DNA from: Hoeflea sp.
Lineage (GTDB): Bacteria > Pseudomonadota > Alphaproteobacteria > Rhizobiales > Rhizobiaceae
Assembly (NCBI GenBank): GCA_019084245.1
Contig: JAHRFE010000027.1
Span: forward strand, 124,001 to 188,000
Reading direction: 5' to 3'
Length of the DNA: 64,000 bases
Below, in pieces: positions 39,315 to 50,715 of the stretch (positions within the stretch are counted from its first letter, which is position 1; each line of letters opens with the position of its first letter). The notes under the pieces were generated by a model. That model saw only the letters and a list, made by a program, of their open reading frames with translations. It made no database searches and had not been told where the DNA came from. A program made the position numbers and the translations under genes.

Positions 39315-39588
39315 AGCGTTTGACCTCCTTGTCATGCATGTATCGGGCGCTGATCGGCCTCAGATACAGTCCCCTACCGCTCTGGCGCAGGGTGAAGACA
39401 ACAAACAAATGCCTGCCCCGCTAGGTAAGCCCGATCGCGTTGAAGCGGGCTTCCTGTGTGACCGGCGAACGGTCTGGCATAACCATCGGCGTGTGCATCA
39501 AAGCGAATTCGATCTCGGCTTTGGATACGCCGTGCTTGGCGCATTTCGGCCAGTTCCCGTCATCCCATTCAAAACCGTCCAAGGTCAT
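39304..39588 (-). pseudogene. BrnT-type toxin gene interrupted by an in-frame amber stop
   Basis: Reading the minus strand from ATG at 39588 gives 94 codons that match BrnT ribonuclease toxins throughout. The N-terminus is FEWDDGNWPKCAKHGVSKAE, the middle EARFNAIGLT, and the end GRHLFVVFTLR plus LRPISARYMHDKEVKRYE. Codon 56 is TAG (39421-39423). Homologues usually have Glu there, so a single GAG-to-TAG change explains it. The product would stop after 55 residues, losing the C-terminal strands and the SAR/Y-E segment. Frame continuity after the stop and the overlap with the antitoxin show that the gene was recently intact. Confidence 0.82.
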
Positions 39589-39615
39589 TGAGACAGCTTC
39601 CGATTATGTAGACGA

Positions 39616-39627
39616 ATGTATATACAT
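39616..39627. promoter_or_regulatory. 12-bp perfect palindrome, probable antitoxin operator
   Basis: ATGTATATACAT reads identically on both strands and sits 28 bases before the toxin start, where the -10/-35 region should be. Ribbon-helix-helix antitoxins bind such short palindromes to autoregulate toxin-antitoxin operons. The role is inferred from position and symmetry. Confidence 0.55.
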
Positions 39628-39682
39628 TTTGCCTGAAAATTGCAACTCCAGTGCGATCGCGCGGGAGCGATCAGCATCGAGG

Positions 39683-39748
39683 CAGGGCGTGAGCCAGTCG
39701 GTGTCGGTGGACCTGCAGACCGCGGAACAGTTGCGCGACGCTGGATAG
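39683..39748 (+). pseudogene. Remnant second copy of the smc 3' end
   Basis: Encodes QGVSQSVSVDLQTAEQLRDAG then TAG, one residue different from the true SMC C-terminus. Homology starts abruptly at CAGGGCGT; upstream sequence is unrelated to smc. Differences from the live copy are nearly all at third codon positions, so this stretch diverged while still part of a functional smc gene. It now has no start and no head domain. It flanks the toxin-antitoxin module on the side opposite the live smc end. Confidence 0.82.
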
Positions 39749-39866
39749 GGCGCTGCGGCAGGGTGTCGCGCCGGGGTCGGTCGCCGGAACCATCGGACGT
39801 TCAAGCCATTGAAGCACCGTCGAGTTTTTTGACGCTTCAATCCGCTATCCACGACAGGAGACGCCC

Positions 39867-40133
39867 ATGATGCGCACAGCCGCTATTTCCGCCGCCATCC
39901 TTTTCGCCGCGCTGACCGCCCCGGCACTCGCCGATGACCGGGCGCCCACCGCCGAAGAGCACACCCAGATCGAAGCCGCCCTGACGGCCGAGGGATTTAC
40001 CTCTTGGGGTGAGATCGAACTCGACGACGACAAGGTTTGGGACGTGGACGACGCCATCCATGCGGATGGCAAGGAATATGATCTCGAACTCGACAAGACG
40101 ACGCTGGCCATCACCGACCGCGACGAAGACTGA
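39867..40133 (+). CDS. PepSY-domain periplasmic protein
   Basis: An 88-residue exported protein: signal peptide (residues 1-22, AAILFAALTAPALA), then one acidic PepSY-like domain. The pattern EEHTQIEAALTAEGFTSWGEIELDDD-KVWDVDDAIHADGKEYDLELD matches the short PepSY_2 type. Such proteins are thought to inhibit peptidases or bind ligands in the envelope, unproven for this one. ATG at 39867 follows CGACAGGAGACGCCC. It stands alone between the smc remnant and a hydrolase gene. Confidence 0.83.
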   Translation: MMRTAAISAAILFAALTAPALADDRAPTAEEHTQIEAALTAEGFTSWGEIELDDDKVWDVDDAIHADGKEYDLELDKTTLAITDRDED

Positions 40134-40375
40134 TAGCGGCCGCGCAGGAACCACCTGTCCGGCGTTACCATCGCCGGACAGCCGACCGCGCGCCCGTTCT
40201 TGTGGAGGAGCAGACTGCCGCTCAGCCGCGGAATTCCTCGACGCCCCGGCGGACGAGGCGCTTGTCTCCGGGACGCTGCGCCGCCCGCAATCTGATTGAC
40301 GGCGATTTGGCCATTGCCGATACTTGCGCACCGGCATAGGGCGCACCTGCCTTGCAGCGCCGGCGGGGGGCTTCG

Positions 40376-41323
40376 ATGTCTGTGATGGTCTGGTTGCTGA
40401 TTTCTCTGCTGGTGGTGCTGGCCCTGGGCTGGCTGTGGACGCGACAATTGGCGGCAGACGCCGAGAAGGCGGTCCCGAGGGCAGGCCAGGTTATGCCGAT
40501 CACCGGCGGCGCGATCCATTACACCGACGAGGGTCCGCGGGACGGCCAGACGCTGGTGCTGATCCATGGCCTGGCCGGCAATATGCACAATTTCACCCAT
40601 TCCCTGACGGGGCAGTTGACCTCCGAATACAGGGTCATCACCCTTGACCGCCCCGGATCCGGCTATTCGAGCCGGGCCGAGGATGCGCTGGCGCTATTGC
40701 CTGCCCAGGCTGCCATGATCGGCGAGTTCCTCGACAGGCTGGGTATCGACAGGCCGGCGCTGGTCGGCCATTCGCTCGGCGGCGCGCTGGCGCTGGCGAT
40801 GGCACTTGACCGCAAGGACAAGATCGGCGCGCTTGCGCTCCTGTGTCCGCTCACCGCCGCCATGCCGGGACCTCCGGCGGTGTTCAAGCCGCTGGTGATC
40901 CGGTCCGCCCTGCTGCGTCGCCTGATCGGGCACACGATCGCCGTGCCCATCGCCAGGCTGACACGGAAGACGGTGATTGCACAGGTTTTCGCTCCGGAGA
41001 AAGCGCCGGCCGATTTCCTGGTGAGGGGCGGCGCGATTCTCGGTCTGCGGCCGGCATCCTTCATCGGCGCCTCGACGGACCTGGAGGGTGCGACGCTGTC
41101 GATGCCGGACCAGGTGGCGCGGTATGCGTCCGAGTTGAAGGTTCCCGGAGGCATTCTTTTCGGATCGGAGGACAATTTGCTGTCCCCTGGCCAGCATGGT
41201 CTCTCCATGCAGGAATTTGGCCTCACGCACGAGGAATTGCCGGGTTGCGGCCACATGATCCCGATCACCGCGCCTGAGGCCTGCGCCGATTTCATCCGCC
41301 GCATGGCCGCGTTGAGCCGCTGA
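40376..41323 (+). CDS. Alpha/beta hydrolase, membrane-anchored
   Basis: Predicted serine hydrolase. An N-terminal helix (VMVWLLISLLVVLALGWLW) likely anchors it, with the catalytic domain outside the cytoplasm. The oxyanion HGLAGNMHN motif is at about residue 63, the nucleophile elbow GHSLGGALALAMA at about 128, and a candidate catalytic His in GCGHMIPI near 299. The acid probably lies near GSEDNLLS. ATG at 40376 has a GGGGGG-rich site upstream. Substrate cannot be deduced; no operon partner is visible. Confidence 0.86.
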   Translation: MSVMVWLLISLLVVLALGWLWTRQLAADAEKAVPRAGQVMPITGGAIHYTDEGPRDGQTLVLIHGLAGNMHNFTHSLTGQLTSEYRVITLDRPGSGYSSRAEDALALLPAQAAMIGEFLDRLGIDRPALVGHSLGGALALAMALDRKDKIGALALLCPLTAAMPGPPAVFKPLVIRSALLRRLIGHTIAVPIARLTRKTVIAQVFAPEKAPADFLVRGGAILGLRPASFIGASTDLEGATLSMPDQVARYASELKVPGGILFGSEDNLLSPGQHGLSMQEFGLTHEELPGCGHMIPITAPEACADFIRRMAALSR

Positions 41324-41334
41324 GCGGCGGCTGA

Positions 41335-41442
41335 AAAGTCGCCGCGGCCTTCGAGCCGTATCTGGTGCCGAATGTGCGGCCCGGTGCGCGCTGGAAACTC
41401 GCCTGGACCGGCAGCCGCGACTGTGAGGTCACAACCGCTTGA
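41335..41442 (+). pseudogene. Possible 3' remnant of an unidentified gene
   Basis: A 36-codon open stretch without a start, reading AAAFEPYLVPNVRPGARWKL then AWTGSRDCEVTTA and a stop. It looks protein-like in composition and codon use and could be the tail of a lost gene. I cannot name a family. It could equally be chance coding potential in GC-rich DNA. Confidence 0.25.
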
Positions 41443-41466
41443 AACCGGTTTCGGCGCGTTGCCATC

Positions 41467-42612
41467 TCAGCCCAGGGCGGAGATCAGCGCATCCGTCACC
41501 CGGTCCTGGGTTTCCTCGTCGAGATAGGGATGCATCGGCAGGCTGAGCACGCATCCCGCAAGCATGTCGGTCACCGGCAGCGCGCCGCCGGCGACGCCAT
41601 GATGGCTGTAGGCGTCCTGGCGGTGCAGCGGCTTGGCATAATAGACGGCGCTCGGCACGCCCAGGTCCTTCATGTGCGCCTGGATCCCGGCGCGGTCGGC
41701 GCCGTCCGGCAGCTTGACGGTGTATTGCGCCCAGACAGACTGCAGCCCGTCGGGCACCTTGGGCGTCGCGACATGGCCCTTGAGCAGGTCCGAATAGCGC
41801 GCGGCGATGCGGTTGCGGGCCTCGATCTCGTCGTCGAAGATCGCGAGCTTCTCGATCAGGATCGCCGCCTGCATGGTGTCGATCCGGCCGGTCATGCCTA
41901 TGCGGACATTGTCATACTGGCTGGTGCCCTTGCCGTGGAACAGGATCGAGCGGAGGATCTCGGCCAGTTCAGCGTCGTCGGTGAAGATCGCGCCGCCATC
42001 GCCATAGGCGCCCAGCGGCTTGGCCGGAAAGAAGCTGGTGGCGGTGGCCATCGCCAGCGTTCCGACCCGGCGGTTGTGATAGCGCGCGCCGTAGGATTGC
42101 GCGCCGTCGCCCAGGATCCACAATCCTTCGCGCGCGGCAATCTTCGAAATCGCATCATAATCGGCGGGGATGCCGAAGAGGTCGACCGGAATGACGCCGA
42201 CCGGCGCGTGCCCGGCAGCGCGCGCCGCCGCAATGGCGATTTCCAGCGAGGCCGGGTCCATGTTGAAGGTGTCGGCGTCGACATCGACAAACCAGATATG
42301 CGCGCCCAGCCACGCCACCACTTCGGCGGTGGCGACAAAGGTGAAGGCAGGGCAGAAGATTGCCTGACCCGGACGCACTTCCCCGGCCATCAGCACCATG
42401 GCCAGCGCGTCGGTGCCCGAGGAACAGGCGATCGAGTGGGCGGCGCCACAATGGGCCGACAGTTTCGCCTCGAATTCAGCTACCTCGGGCCCCATGATGT
42501 ATTGACCATGATCCAGCACCCGGGTGATGGCTGCATCGATGCGGTCGCGGATACGCGCCTGCTGTGCGGCCAGATCGACAAAACGGACGGGTTCGAGGCT
42601 TGCGGATGACAT
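41467..42612 (-). CDS. DegT/DnrJ/EryC1/StrS family aminotransferase
   Basis: PLP-dependent sugar aminotransferase family, typically acting on nucleotide-linked keto sugars for surface polysaccharide synthesis. The PLP Lys lies in SFFPAKPLGAYGDGGAIFTDD (about residue 192). N-terminal CSSGTDALAMVLMA and GDGAQSYGAR are the phosphate and ring-contact motifs. The 381-residue length is typical. It stands alone, with no nucleotide-sugar dehydratase beside it, so the exact sugar is unknown. It diverges from ppdK across a 398-base gap. Confidence 0.92.
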   Translation of the reverse strand: MSSASLEPVRFVDLAAQQARIRDRIDAAITRVLDHGQYIMGPEVAEFEAKLSAHCGAAHSIACSSGTDALAMVLMAGEVRPGQAIFCPAFTFVATAEVVAWLGAHIWFVDVDADTFNMDPASLEIAIAAARAAGHAPVGVIPVDLFGIPADYDAISKIAAREGLWILGDGAQSYGARYHNRRVGTLAMATATSFFPAKPLGAYGDGGAIFTDDAELAEILRSILFHGKGTSQYDNVRIGMTGRIDTMQAAILIEKLAIFDDEIEARNRIAARYSDLLKGHVATPKVPDGLQSVWAQYTVKLPDGADRAGIQAHMKDLGVPSAVYYAKPLHRQDAYSHHGVAGGALPVTDMLAGCVLSLPMHPYLDEETQDRVTDALISALG

Positions 42613-43010
42613 GATGCTGGAAATCCCCGGGCTCAGGCAGGGTGTTTCTTCCGCCGCGAGCCCAAGGGGCGGCCGGATATGACAAACCTGTTAAAGCGTG
42701 GCGTCTTCCGGGTCCATATCTTCCTGCGCTTATCAGCAGAGATTACGTCGCCGTAACAATCACTTTGCGTTGCTTGTGGTGATGCGCCGTGACAGCCGGA
42801 TCAGAGGCCAGGCAATCGCCCGGCAAATCACATTCAGGGGCTGGATTTCCGAGTGCGCTGTGCCTGCACACTGCTCTGACAGGGTTTCAATCGATATAGA
42901 CGGAACTGCTGCCAAGGGCGGGGTTGACCTTTCCGCCGCGCACCGCATAAGCCTTGCGGCATGGCAAGTCGGCTTCATTCTTACCGGCGGGCGACGTGGA
43001 GAAGAAGCGC
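42613..43010. other. Intergenic region upstream of ppdK
   Basis: 398 bases between the divergent aminotransferase and ppdK genes. No supported small gene. A possible ppdK promoter is TTGACC (42924-42929), 16 bases, CATAAG (42946-42951). Otherwise I see no recognisable regulatory motif or RNA structure. Confidence 0.35.
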
Positions 43011-45683
<2,673 letters not shown>

Positions 45684-45833
45684 GGCGCACGGGTCGACTG
45701 AATCTGGATTTTTCAAGATTCCGGCGTTCTGTAGAACAAAAAACCAATCTTTGGCCCGGCATAGCAAATGCCGGCCATCTCTTTGGTCTCCAATCCTTGT
45801 ATCTTGAAAATACAATTCATGGAGATCATTGCG

Positions 45834-46922
45834 ATGGATCTGGTACCCCTGATCGATCTTATCGGCGAACCCTACACCGCGCTGGTGGGCGGCCTCGTTC
45901 TTGGGCTGGCCTTTGGCGTCTTCGCCCAGCGCAGCCGCTATTGCACCCGCTCGGCGGTTCTCTCCGCACTGGGCGAGAGCGATCTGAAGCCGCTGGCCAC
46001 CTGGGCCGCGGGCTTTGCAGCAGCCATCCTGGCGGTCCAGGCGCTTCTCGGCGCGGGCCTGATTGATGTCGCCGAGACGCGCTTCTTCTCCACCGCGCAG
46101 AGCCTGTCCGGCGCCCTCATCGGCGGCCTTCTGTTCGGCATCGGCATGGTGCTGGCGCGGGGCTGCGTGTCGCGCCTCCTGGTGCTCGGCGCCTCGGGCA
46201 ATCTGCGCGGCGTGTTTTCTATTGCCATCATTGCCGTGACCGCACTTGCGACCTACAGCGGCCTCCTGGTGCCATTGCGCGACGGCATCGGCGCGTTCTG
46301 GAGCACGGCCGCCATCGGCGGCAATGATCTTCTCGCCCATGCCGGGCTTGAACGGTCGGCGGGCATTGGCCTCGGAGTGATCCTGGCCGTGGTGGCGCTT
46401 GGCTTCGCGCTCAAGGCGCGGCTGTCGCTCTGGCGGCTGATGGGCGGCGTCATGATCGGCCTCACGGTGGCCGCGGGCTGGTACTTCACCTGGCAGCTCT
46501 CGACCCAAGTGTTCGAGCCGATCCAGGCCGAAAGCCTCTCCTTCATCCGGCCGCTGGCGACCTCGAGCGAACTGGCGCTTGGCAGCGGCATGGCCGGGCT
46601 TGACCAGGGCGTGCTGATCGGCGCCATTCTCGGGGCATTCCTGGCAGCGCTTGTTTCCGGCGAGTTCCGCATCTCCACCTTCTCCGAACAGGGCGTGCCG
46701 TCGATCTGGCGCTATGCGGCCGGCTCGGTGCTGATGGGCTTCGGTGGCATCCTGGCGGTCGGCTGCACCATTGGCGCCGGCCTGACCGGTGGGTCGGTGC
46801 TGGCGGTCTCGTCGCTGACTGGCCTGGCCTCCATGGTCGCAGGCGCGGCGCTGGCTCAGCTTGTGCTGCGGACGATTGGTAGCGGCAGCGCGCGGACTGC
46901 CGCGGTCATCCCGGCCGAGTGA
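45834..46922 (+). CDS. YeeE/YedE family transporter (thiosulfate/sulfur-compound uptake type)
   Basis: Integral membrane protein of 362 residues with about nine or ten helices. The conserved cysteines of the YeeE/TsuA fold are visible in SRYCTRSAV, ARGCVSRLLVLGASGNLRG and VGCTIGAGLTGGSVLA, the positions that relay thiosulfate in TsuA. Substrate here is a family inference. ATG at 45834 (MDLVPLIDL) follows GGAGATCATTGCG and is preferred to upstream ATGs. Its 3' end overlaps the convergent aconitase X small-subunit gene by 17 bases. Confidence 0.87.
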   Translation: MDLVPLIDLIGEPYTALVGGLVLGLAFGVFAQRSRYCTRSAVLSALGESDLKPLATWAAGFAAAILAVQALLGAGLIDVAETRFFSTAQSLSGALIGGLLFGIGMVLARGCVSRLLVLGASGNLRGVFSIAIIAVTALATYSGLLVPLRDGIGAFWSTAAIGGNDLLAHAGLERSAGIGLGVILAVVALGFALKARLSLWRLMGGVMIGLTVAAGWYFTWQLSTQVFEPIQAESLSFIRPLATSSELALGSGMAGLDQGVLIGAILGAFLAALVSGEFRISTFSEQGVPSIWRYAAGSVLMGFGGILAVGCTIGAGLTGGSVLAVSSLTGLASMVAGAALAQLVLRTIGSGSARTAAVIPAE

Positions 46923-47325
46923 TCCGCACGGCCTCCGCTCCGGCGTCGATCCCGAGCCGGGGCAGGGCGCTCAAGCTGTGCCATTCGGCGGGGTCCCCGA
47001 TCGCCGCCACCGGACAGTCGATCCCGTAGAGCATCTGCGCCACCAGCGCGCCCGTCGCAATGATCGCGTCATCCTCGAGCAGGATGATCGCAGCGGGCGC
47101 GGTTCCAAGCCGGATCGCCTCAGCCAGCACCGAGGCGCCCGACGAGGATCCGCGACCCCGCGCCATGAACAGGATCGCGCCCGACAGGCAGGCGCCATGC
47201 TGGGGATGAAACCGGTCGATTACCTTGCCGCTCGCGCTGTCAAAACCGCCCCAGAAGCTCAGCGGATCATCCAGCTTCACCACGGGGCCTGCGGCACGGC
47301 CGTGCACCAGCGACCGCGCGCTCAT
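46906..47325 (-). CDS. Aconitase X small (swivel, DUF126) subunit
   Basis: The 139-residue swivel domain of a two-subunit aconitase X enzyme. The active-site serine loop reads [20 protein letters not shown], as in DUF126 proteins. The N-terminus [26 protein letters not shown] is typical. Characterised bacterial AcnX enzymes dehydrate cis-3-hydroxy-L-proline; that is the likely reaction but not certain. The start overlaps the stop of the large-subunit gene by four bases (ATGA), so the two are co-translated. It converges with the YeeE gene. Confidence 0.9.
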   Translation of the reverse strand: MSARSLVHGRAAGPVVKLDDPLSFWGGFDSASGKVIDRFHPQHGACLSGAILFMARGRGSSSGASVLAEAIRLGTAPAAIILLEDDAIIATGALVAQMLYGIDCPVAAIGDPAEWHSLSALPRLGIDAGAEAVRITRPG

Positions 47326-48563
47326 GCCCTGACCACCCGTCCGGCCCTGGCCGACAGCATCGTGTCAGCCAGCGTGCCGAAGGCGACATCGACGCCGAGA
47401 TTGCCCGGCGCGTAATAGGCCCATTTGCCGGAATTGGTCATCACCGTTCCGCTGAGATCCCGGATGATCGAGGTGACATAGGTGCAGGTGTCGACCACCA
47501 CGGTGACGCCCGCGGCTTCGAGCCCCGCCGCCCGGCCGTCCGCCAGGAGCCGGTCCCATTCATGCCGCCCGGTGTTGATGTAGACCGGCACGGCAAACGG
47601 AGCGAGATTGAGCATCGGCATCAGCCGGTCGAACTCGGAAAGCGAGAAATGTGGGGTCCCGAGCGCCACGGCGGTAAGCGGCGCGCCATCCGGCACGGTG
47701 CCGAGCCTGGCGAGTATCGCCGCGATCTCCGCAGCTCCCAACCGCGCCGAGACCGGAACCTCCCGGCCGCCAGTGGCGGCATCAAGATCCGGCGCCTCGG
47801 GCGTCAGGCCAACCGCGTGAAACATCGCCACGCTGCCCGAGGACGCGGCGGCCGCCCCCAGCGCCTTGAGATCATCCTCGCTGGTGGATGCCGGGAGCCC
47901 GGTGATCGCGGCGATGGTGTCGCCGCATTCCCTGCCGATAAAAAGCCCGGCGGCCACGGCGATGCCGCCGGCCAGATCCGTCCCTGCGTCTTCAAGCCCG
48001 ACTATTTCCACAATCACGCCGGCCCGGCGGTTCTCCGTCCGGTGCAGGCCGTAATCGGGCACGCGGCCGGTCAGCGCGCAGGCGAGATCGATGAAATCGC
48101 CGTAGCGGTTGGTGCGCGCGCCGATGACCGAATTGGCAAATACGATGGCGTTGGATTCGGCCCAGGCCAGCTGGTCGCCGAAATTTGGCCTGAGCAGGGT
48201 CTGGTAGGGCGCGCAGGTGAAGCTCGGCGTGCAGCCAAGCTCGACATGGGCTTGCATCAGCCGTTTGCCCGCCGCGCCAAGCGCCGGGTCGCCGATGAAC
48301 AATTCGGGGTGAATGAGATCGACCGAGCCGACATTGAGCGTTGTCGGAACCTTCACGCGGCCCCCGAGCGCCACGAAGCGCTCGACGAAATCGAGGCTGG
48401 CCTGGCCGTGATAGAGGCATCCGTCGACATGGGCGCTGGCGCAGGGCAGCAGGCGGTCTGCGCCGACCGCCTCCGCAAACCGCACCACAAGCCCGAGCGC
48501 GTCCGCCGCCGCGGGGCCTTGCAGGCCCTGCATCATGTCGCGTTCCGCCTGTGTCAGGTCCAC
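47322..48563 (-). CDS. Aconitase X catalytic (large) subunit
   Basis: The 413-residue catalytic subunit (formerly DUF521). Cysteines for the Fe-S cluster are seen in [12 protein letters not shown] (about residue 113) and [14 protein letters not shown] (about 358). Substrate-loop [22 protein letters not shown] and the [21 protein letters not shown]-terminal block are characteristic. The best-known bacterial activity is cis-3-hydroxy-L-proline dehydratase. No proline racemase, reductase or dedicated transporter is adjacent, so pathway assignment is tentative. First gene of the two-gene unit. Confidence 0.9.
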   Translation of the reverse strand: MDLTQAERDMMQGLQGPAAADALGLVVRFAEAVGADRLLPCASAHVDGCLYHGQASLDFVERFVALGGRVKVPTTLNVGSVDLIHPELFIGDPALGAAGKRLMQAHVELGCTPSFTCAPYQTLLRPNFGDQLAWAESNAIVFANSVIGARTNRYGDFIDLACALTGRVPDYGLHRTENRRAGVIVEIVGLEDAGTDLAGGIAVAAGLFIGRECGDTIAAITGLPASTSEDDLKALGAAAASSGSVAMFHAVGLTPEAPDLDAATGGREVPVSARLGAAEIAAILARLGTVPDGAPLTAVALGTPHFSLSEFDRLMPMLNLAPFAVPVYINTGRHEWDRLLADGRAAGLEAAGVTVVVDTCTYVTSIIRDLSGTVMTNSGKWAYYAPGNLGVDVAFGTLADTMLSARAGRVVRA

Positions 48564-48707
48564 CGAGCCGCCTCCCGCCTTCGATCAGGCGGAGACTAGC
48601 CCATGTCGGCAAATCCGTGCACGGGCTTTTGCGATGCCGGCATGAAAAACATGTTAGCTGTCTGCTCCCGGCGAAAACAGGGGCAGGGACGGGCACCGGC
48701 CGGCAGG

Positions 48708-49058
48708 TCAGGCCCGCAGGATTTTCTCCATGGCTTTCCCCTTGGCCAGCTCATCGATCAACTTGTCGAGATAGCGGATCTCCCGCATGGTCGGCTCTTC
48801 GACGTCTTCCACCCGGACACCGCACACCACGCCCTTGATCAAGGTGCGTGAGGGATTGAGCCGCGGAGCCGTTGCGAAAAATGTCTCGAAATCGGTCTGG
48901 CTTTCAAGCTCCGCTTCAAGTCCGGGCTGACTGTGACCGGTCAACCATCGCAGGATTTCATCGACGTCATCCTTTGTGCGCCCCTTCTTCTCCGCCTTGG
49001 CGACATAGAGGGGATACACGCTGGCAAAACTCATCGTGTAGATCCGGTGCTTTTCCAT
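48708..49058 (-). CDS. DUF2200 family protein
   Basis: A 116-residue soluble protein of unknown function. Family blocks are [37 protein letters not shown] (split over residues 4-41), [28 protein letters not shown], and [21 protein letters not shown] at 49058 is chosen because GGGGAGG lies upstream; the frame to 49112 adds unlikely residues. Relatives are common in diverse bacteria and look like small DNA- or nucleotide-handling proteins, but I know no established activity. Confidence 0.87.
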   Translation of the reverse strand: MEKHRIYTMSFASVYPLYVAKAEKKGRTKDDVDEILRWLTGHSQPGLEAELESQTDFETFFATAPRLNPSRTLIKGVVCGVRVEDVEEPTMREIRYLDKLIDELAKGKAMEKILRA

Positions 49059-49182
49059 GATGCCTCCCCGTTCCCTCCGGTGCCAGATTTTTAATCCGAC
49101 CCAGGAACGCAATCAAACATGCACAAAGCGCTTCTTGCCAAGCGGATTTTGAGAAGAATGGCAGCTGTGACGAGCCGAAAAG

Positions 49183-49614
49183 TCAGAGCTTTTCCAGCAC
49201 GCCGACAAAGGCCCTGGCGAACTGAACCAGCCCGGCTGTGGTCTCGTCGGGTTCGATGGTTCGGGCCTGGTCGCCATCGGCGCTGAGCAACACAAGGCCG
49301 AAGCGTCCGCCCTCTTCACGCGACAGGCAGACGACGGCGATGCGCTGGGCGTCGCCTGCCAGGCCGGATGCGGGCAGGTCGAACAGATATTCGCCCCTGA
49401 CCGTGGTCGCGGCCTCGCGCACGGCTTCGGAGAAGCCATGTTCGGGGATGCCGCTGAGATCCAGCGCCAGTTCAAGCTCGACAAGGTCAAGCGGCATGGG
49501 TGAAAGCGCCGGCTCGCGGAATTCGAGGCCTTGCTCGGCGTCCGGTGCGGTGCGATGGGCGGAGGCAGGCGATATATGACCGGGCATCGGCGCGGTCGTT
49601 GTGTCTGTCGTCAT
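49183..49614 (-). CDS. Hypothetical protein
   Basis: A 143-residue acidic soluble protein of no recognised family. ATG at 49614 has AGGAG seven bases upstream. The first 45 residues are Thr/Pro/Ala-rich and probably disordered. The remainder looks folded: LDLVELELALDLSGIPEHGF, then EYLFDLPASGLAGDAQRIAVVCLSREEGGRFGLVLLSADGD, ending FARAFVGVLEKL. The frame is open to 49899, but that extension is rich in Gly/Cys/Arg and unlikely. Neighbours give no functional hint. Confidence 0.65.
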   Translation of the reverse strand: MTTDTTTAPMPGHISPASAHRTAPDAEQGLEFREPALSPMPLDLVELELALDLSGIPEHGFSEAVREAATTVRGEYLFDLPASGLAGDAQRIAVVCLSREEGGRFGLVLLSADGDQARTIEPDETTAGLVQFARAFVGVLEKL

Positions 49615-49797
49615 GGCGGATCTCCTGCGGACCATGGTGTTTGTCCGGGTTGATCTGCCCCCCTGCCGGCAAGGATTGCTTTCAAGCATGGCTGAAGTGT
49701 GGCGCTTGCCGCGACTGCCGTGAGCCGGTAATGAACACAACCTCAACCCCAGGCCCGCATCCCGCGCGTCAGAACTTCCGGAGCCCTGGCCGCAGCC

Positions 49798-50706
49798 ATG
49801 CCCTTCCGACCTCACCGGCCAATCTCGATTGCCGCCAGCTGGTCCCGCACATTGGGGCGGTTTGCCGTTCTTCTGGCCTTCATGGCGCTGCTTCTGCACC
49901 GGGGCGGCATCCTGGTGCTGCCCAACACGGTTGCTGCCGTGATCCTGGCGTCATTCCTGGCGGTCATCGTGCTCGGCCTGTCGATCATCGGCTTCTTCAT
50001 GCTCTGGCAAGTGGGGGCAAAGGGCGGGCACGCCGCCTTCAGCGGCATGGTGATGGCGCTCATGATTCTCGGCCCGGTCGGGTTTGCAGCCAGCCGCTAT
50101 GTGCAACTGCCCAGGATCCACGATGTCTCCACCGACATCGCGCAAGCGCCGCAATGGATTGAAGAGCCGGCGATCACGCCCTCCTGGCTGCCCCGCGCGA
50201 ATGGTGACGATCCGGCGGCGCGCGCGGCGCAATCGGCGGCCTATCCGCAGGTCACCGGCAGGCGCTATGACGGGGCGATCGACCGCGTGATCCTGGCGGT
50301 GCGCGCCGTCGCGCAGGAGAACAAATGGACGCAGGTTGCCAATGTCGGCGTGGATCTGCTGGTCGACGGGCTGGAGCCGGCTGACGAGGCGGCAGAGGCA
50401 CCGCCCACATCCACCGGCGAGGCCGATCCGGCGCGCGCGCCGGTGCCGCTGCCGCGTCCCGACATCGAGAACGAGCGGGTCGAGCCGCGGCCTGCCTTTG
50501 CCCTCATCCAGTACGAGACCAGGACCCTTGTGCTGGGAATCCCGCAGGATATCCTGATCCGGCTTGTGGAGGAGGAGGAGACCACCTTTGTCGACATGCG
50601 GGTGGCGACGCGCGACGGCGACCATGACCTCGGGCTGAACGCCGAACTGATCCGCTCCTTCCTGCTCGATCTCGACGTGCGATTGCTCGGCATCGCCGGC
50701 GGCTGA
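49798..50706 (+). CDS. DUF1499 family membrane protein
   Basis: A 302-residue protein with three hydrophobic helices in the first 110 residues (about 20-38, 45-72 and 78-97). A DUF1499 domain then runs over about 130-300. Recognisable blocks are YPQVTGRRYDGAIDRVILAVRAVAQENKW and the C-terminal FVDMRVATRDGDHDLGLNAELIRSFL with the D-x-G-x-N-x3-I pattern. An acidic, Pro-rich insert (about 190-225) interrupts the domain. Function of the family is unknown. It converges with the MBL hydrolase gene, 9 bases between stops. Confidence 0.85.
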   Translation: MPFRPHRPISIAASWSRTLGRFAVLLAFMALLLHRGGILVLPNTVAAVILASFLAVIVLGLSIIGFFMLWQVGAKGGHAAFSGMVMALMILGPVGFAASRYVQLPRIHDVSTDIAQAPQWIEEPAITPSWLPRANGDDPAARAAQSAAYPQVTGRRYDGAIDRVILAVRAVAQENKWTQVANVGVDLLVDGLEPADEAAEAPPTSTGEADPARAPVPLPRPDIENERVEPRPAFALIQYETRTLVLGIPQDILIRLVEEEETTFVDMRVATRDGDHDLGLNAELIRSFLLDLDVRLLGIAGG

Positions 50707-50715
50707 CGCCGGTCT

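Noticed and set aside
39440-39748. A 102-codon forward frame ending with the smc-like tail
   Set aside because: Only the last 22 codons resemble smc. The preceding part is the antisense of the BrnT gene and has no supporting ribosome site.
39790-39807. GGAAC near CGTT upstream of the PepSY gene as an EcfG promoter
   Set aside because: The two elements are only 7 bases apart instead of 16-17.
39880-40600. Minus-strand frames of 169-251 codons opposite the PepSY and hydrolase genes
   Set aside because: The forward PepSY protein has a signal peptide and family pattern and the hydrolase has catalytic motifs. The reverse frames have neither.
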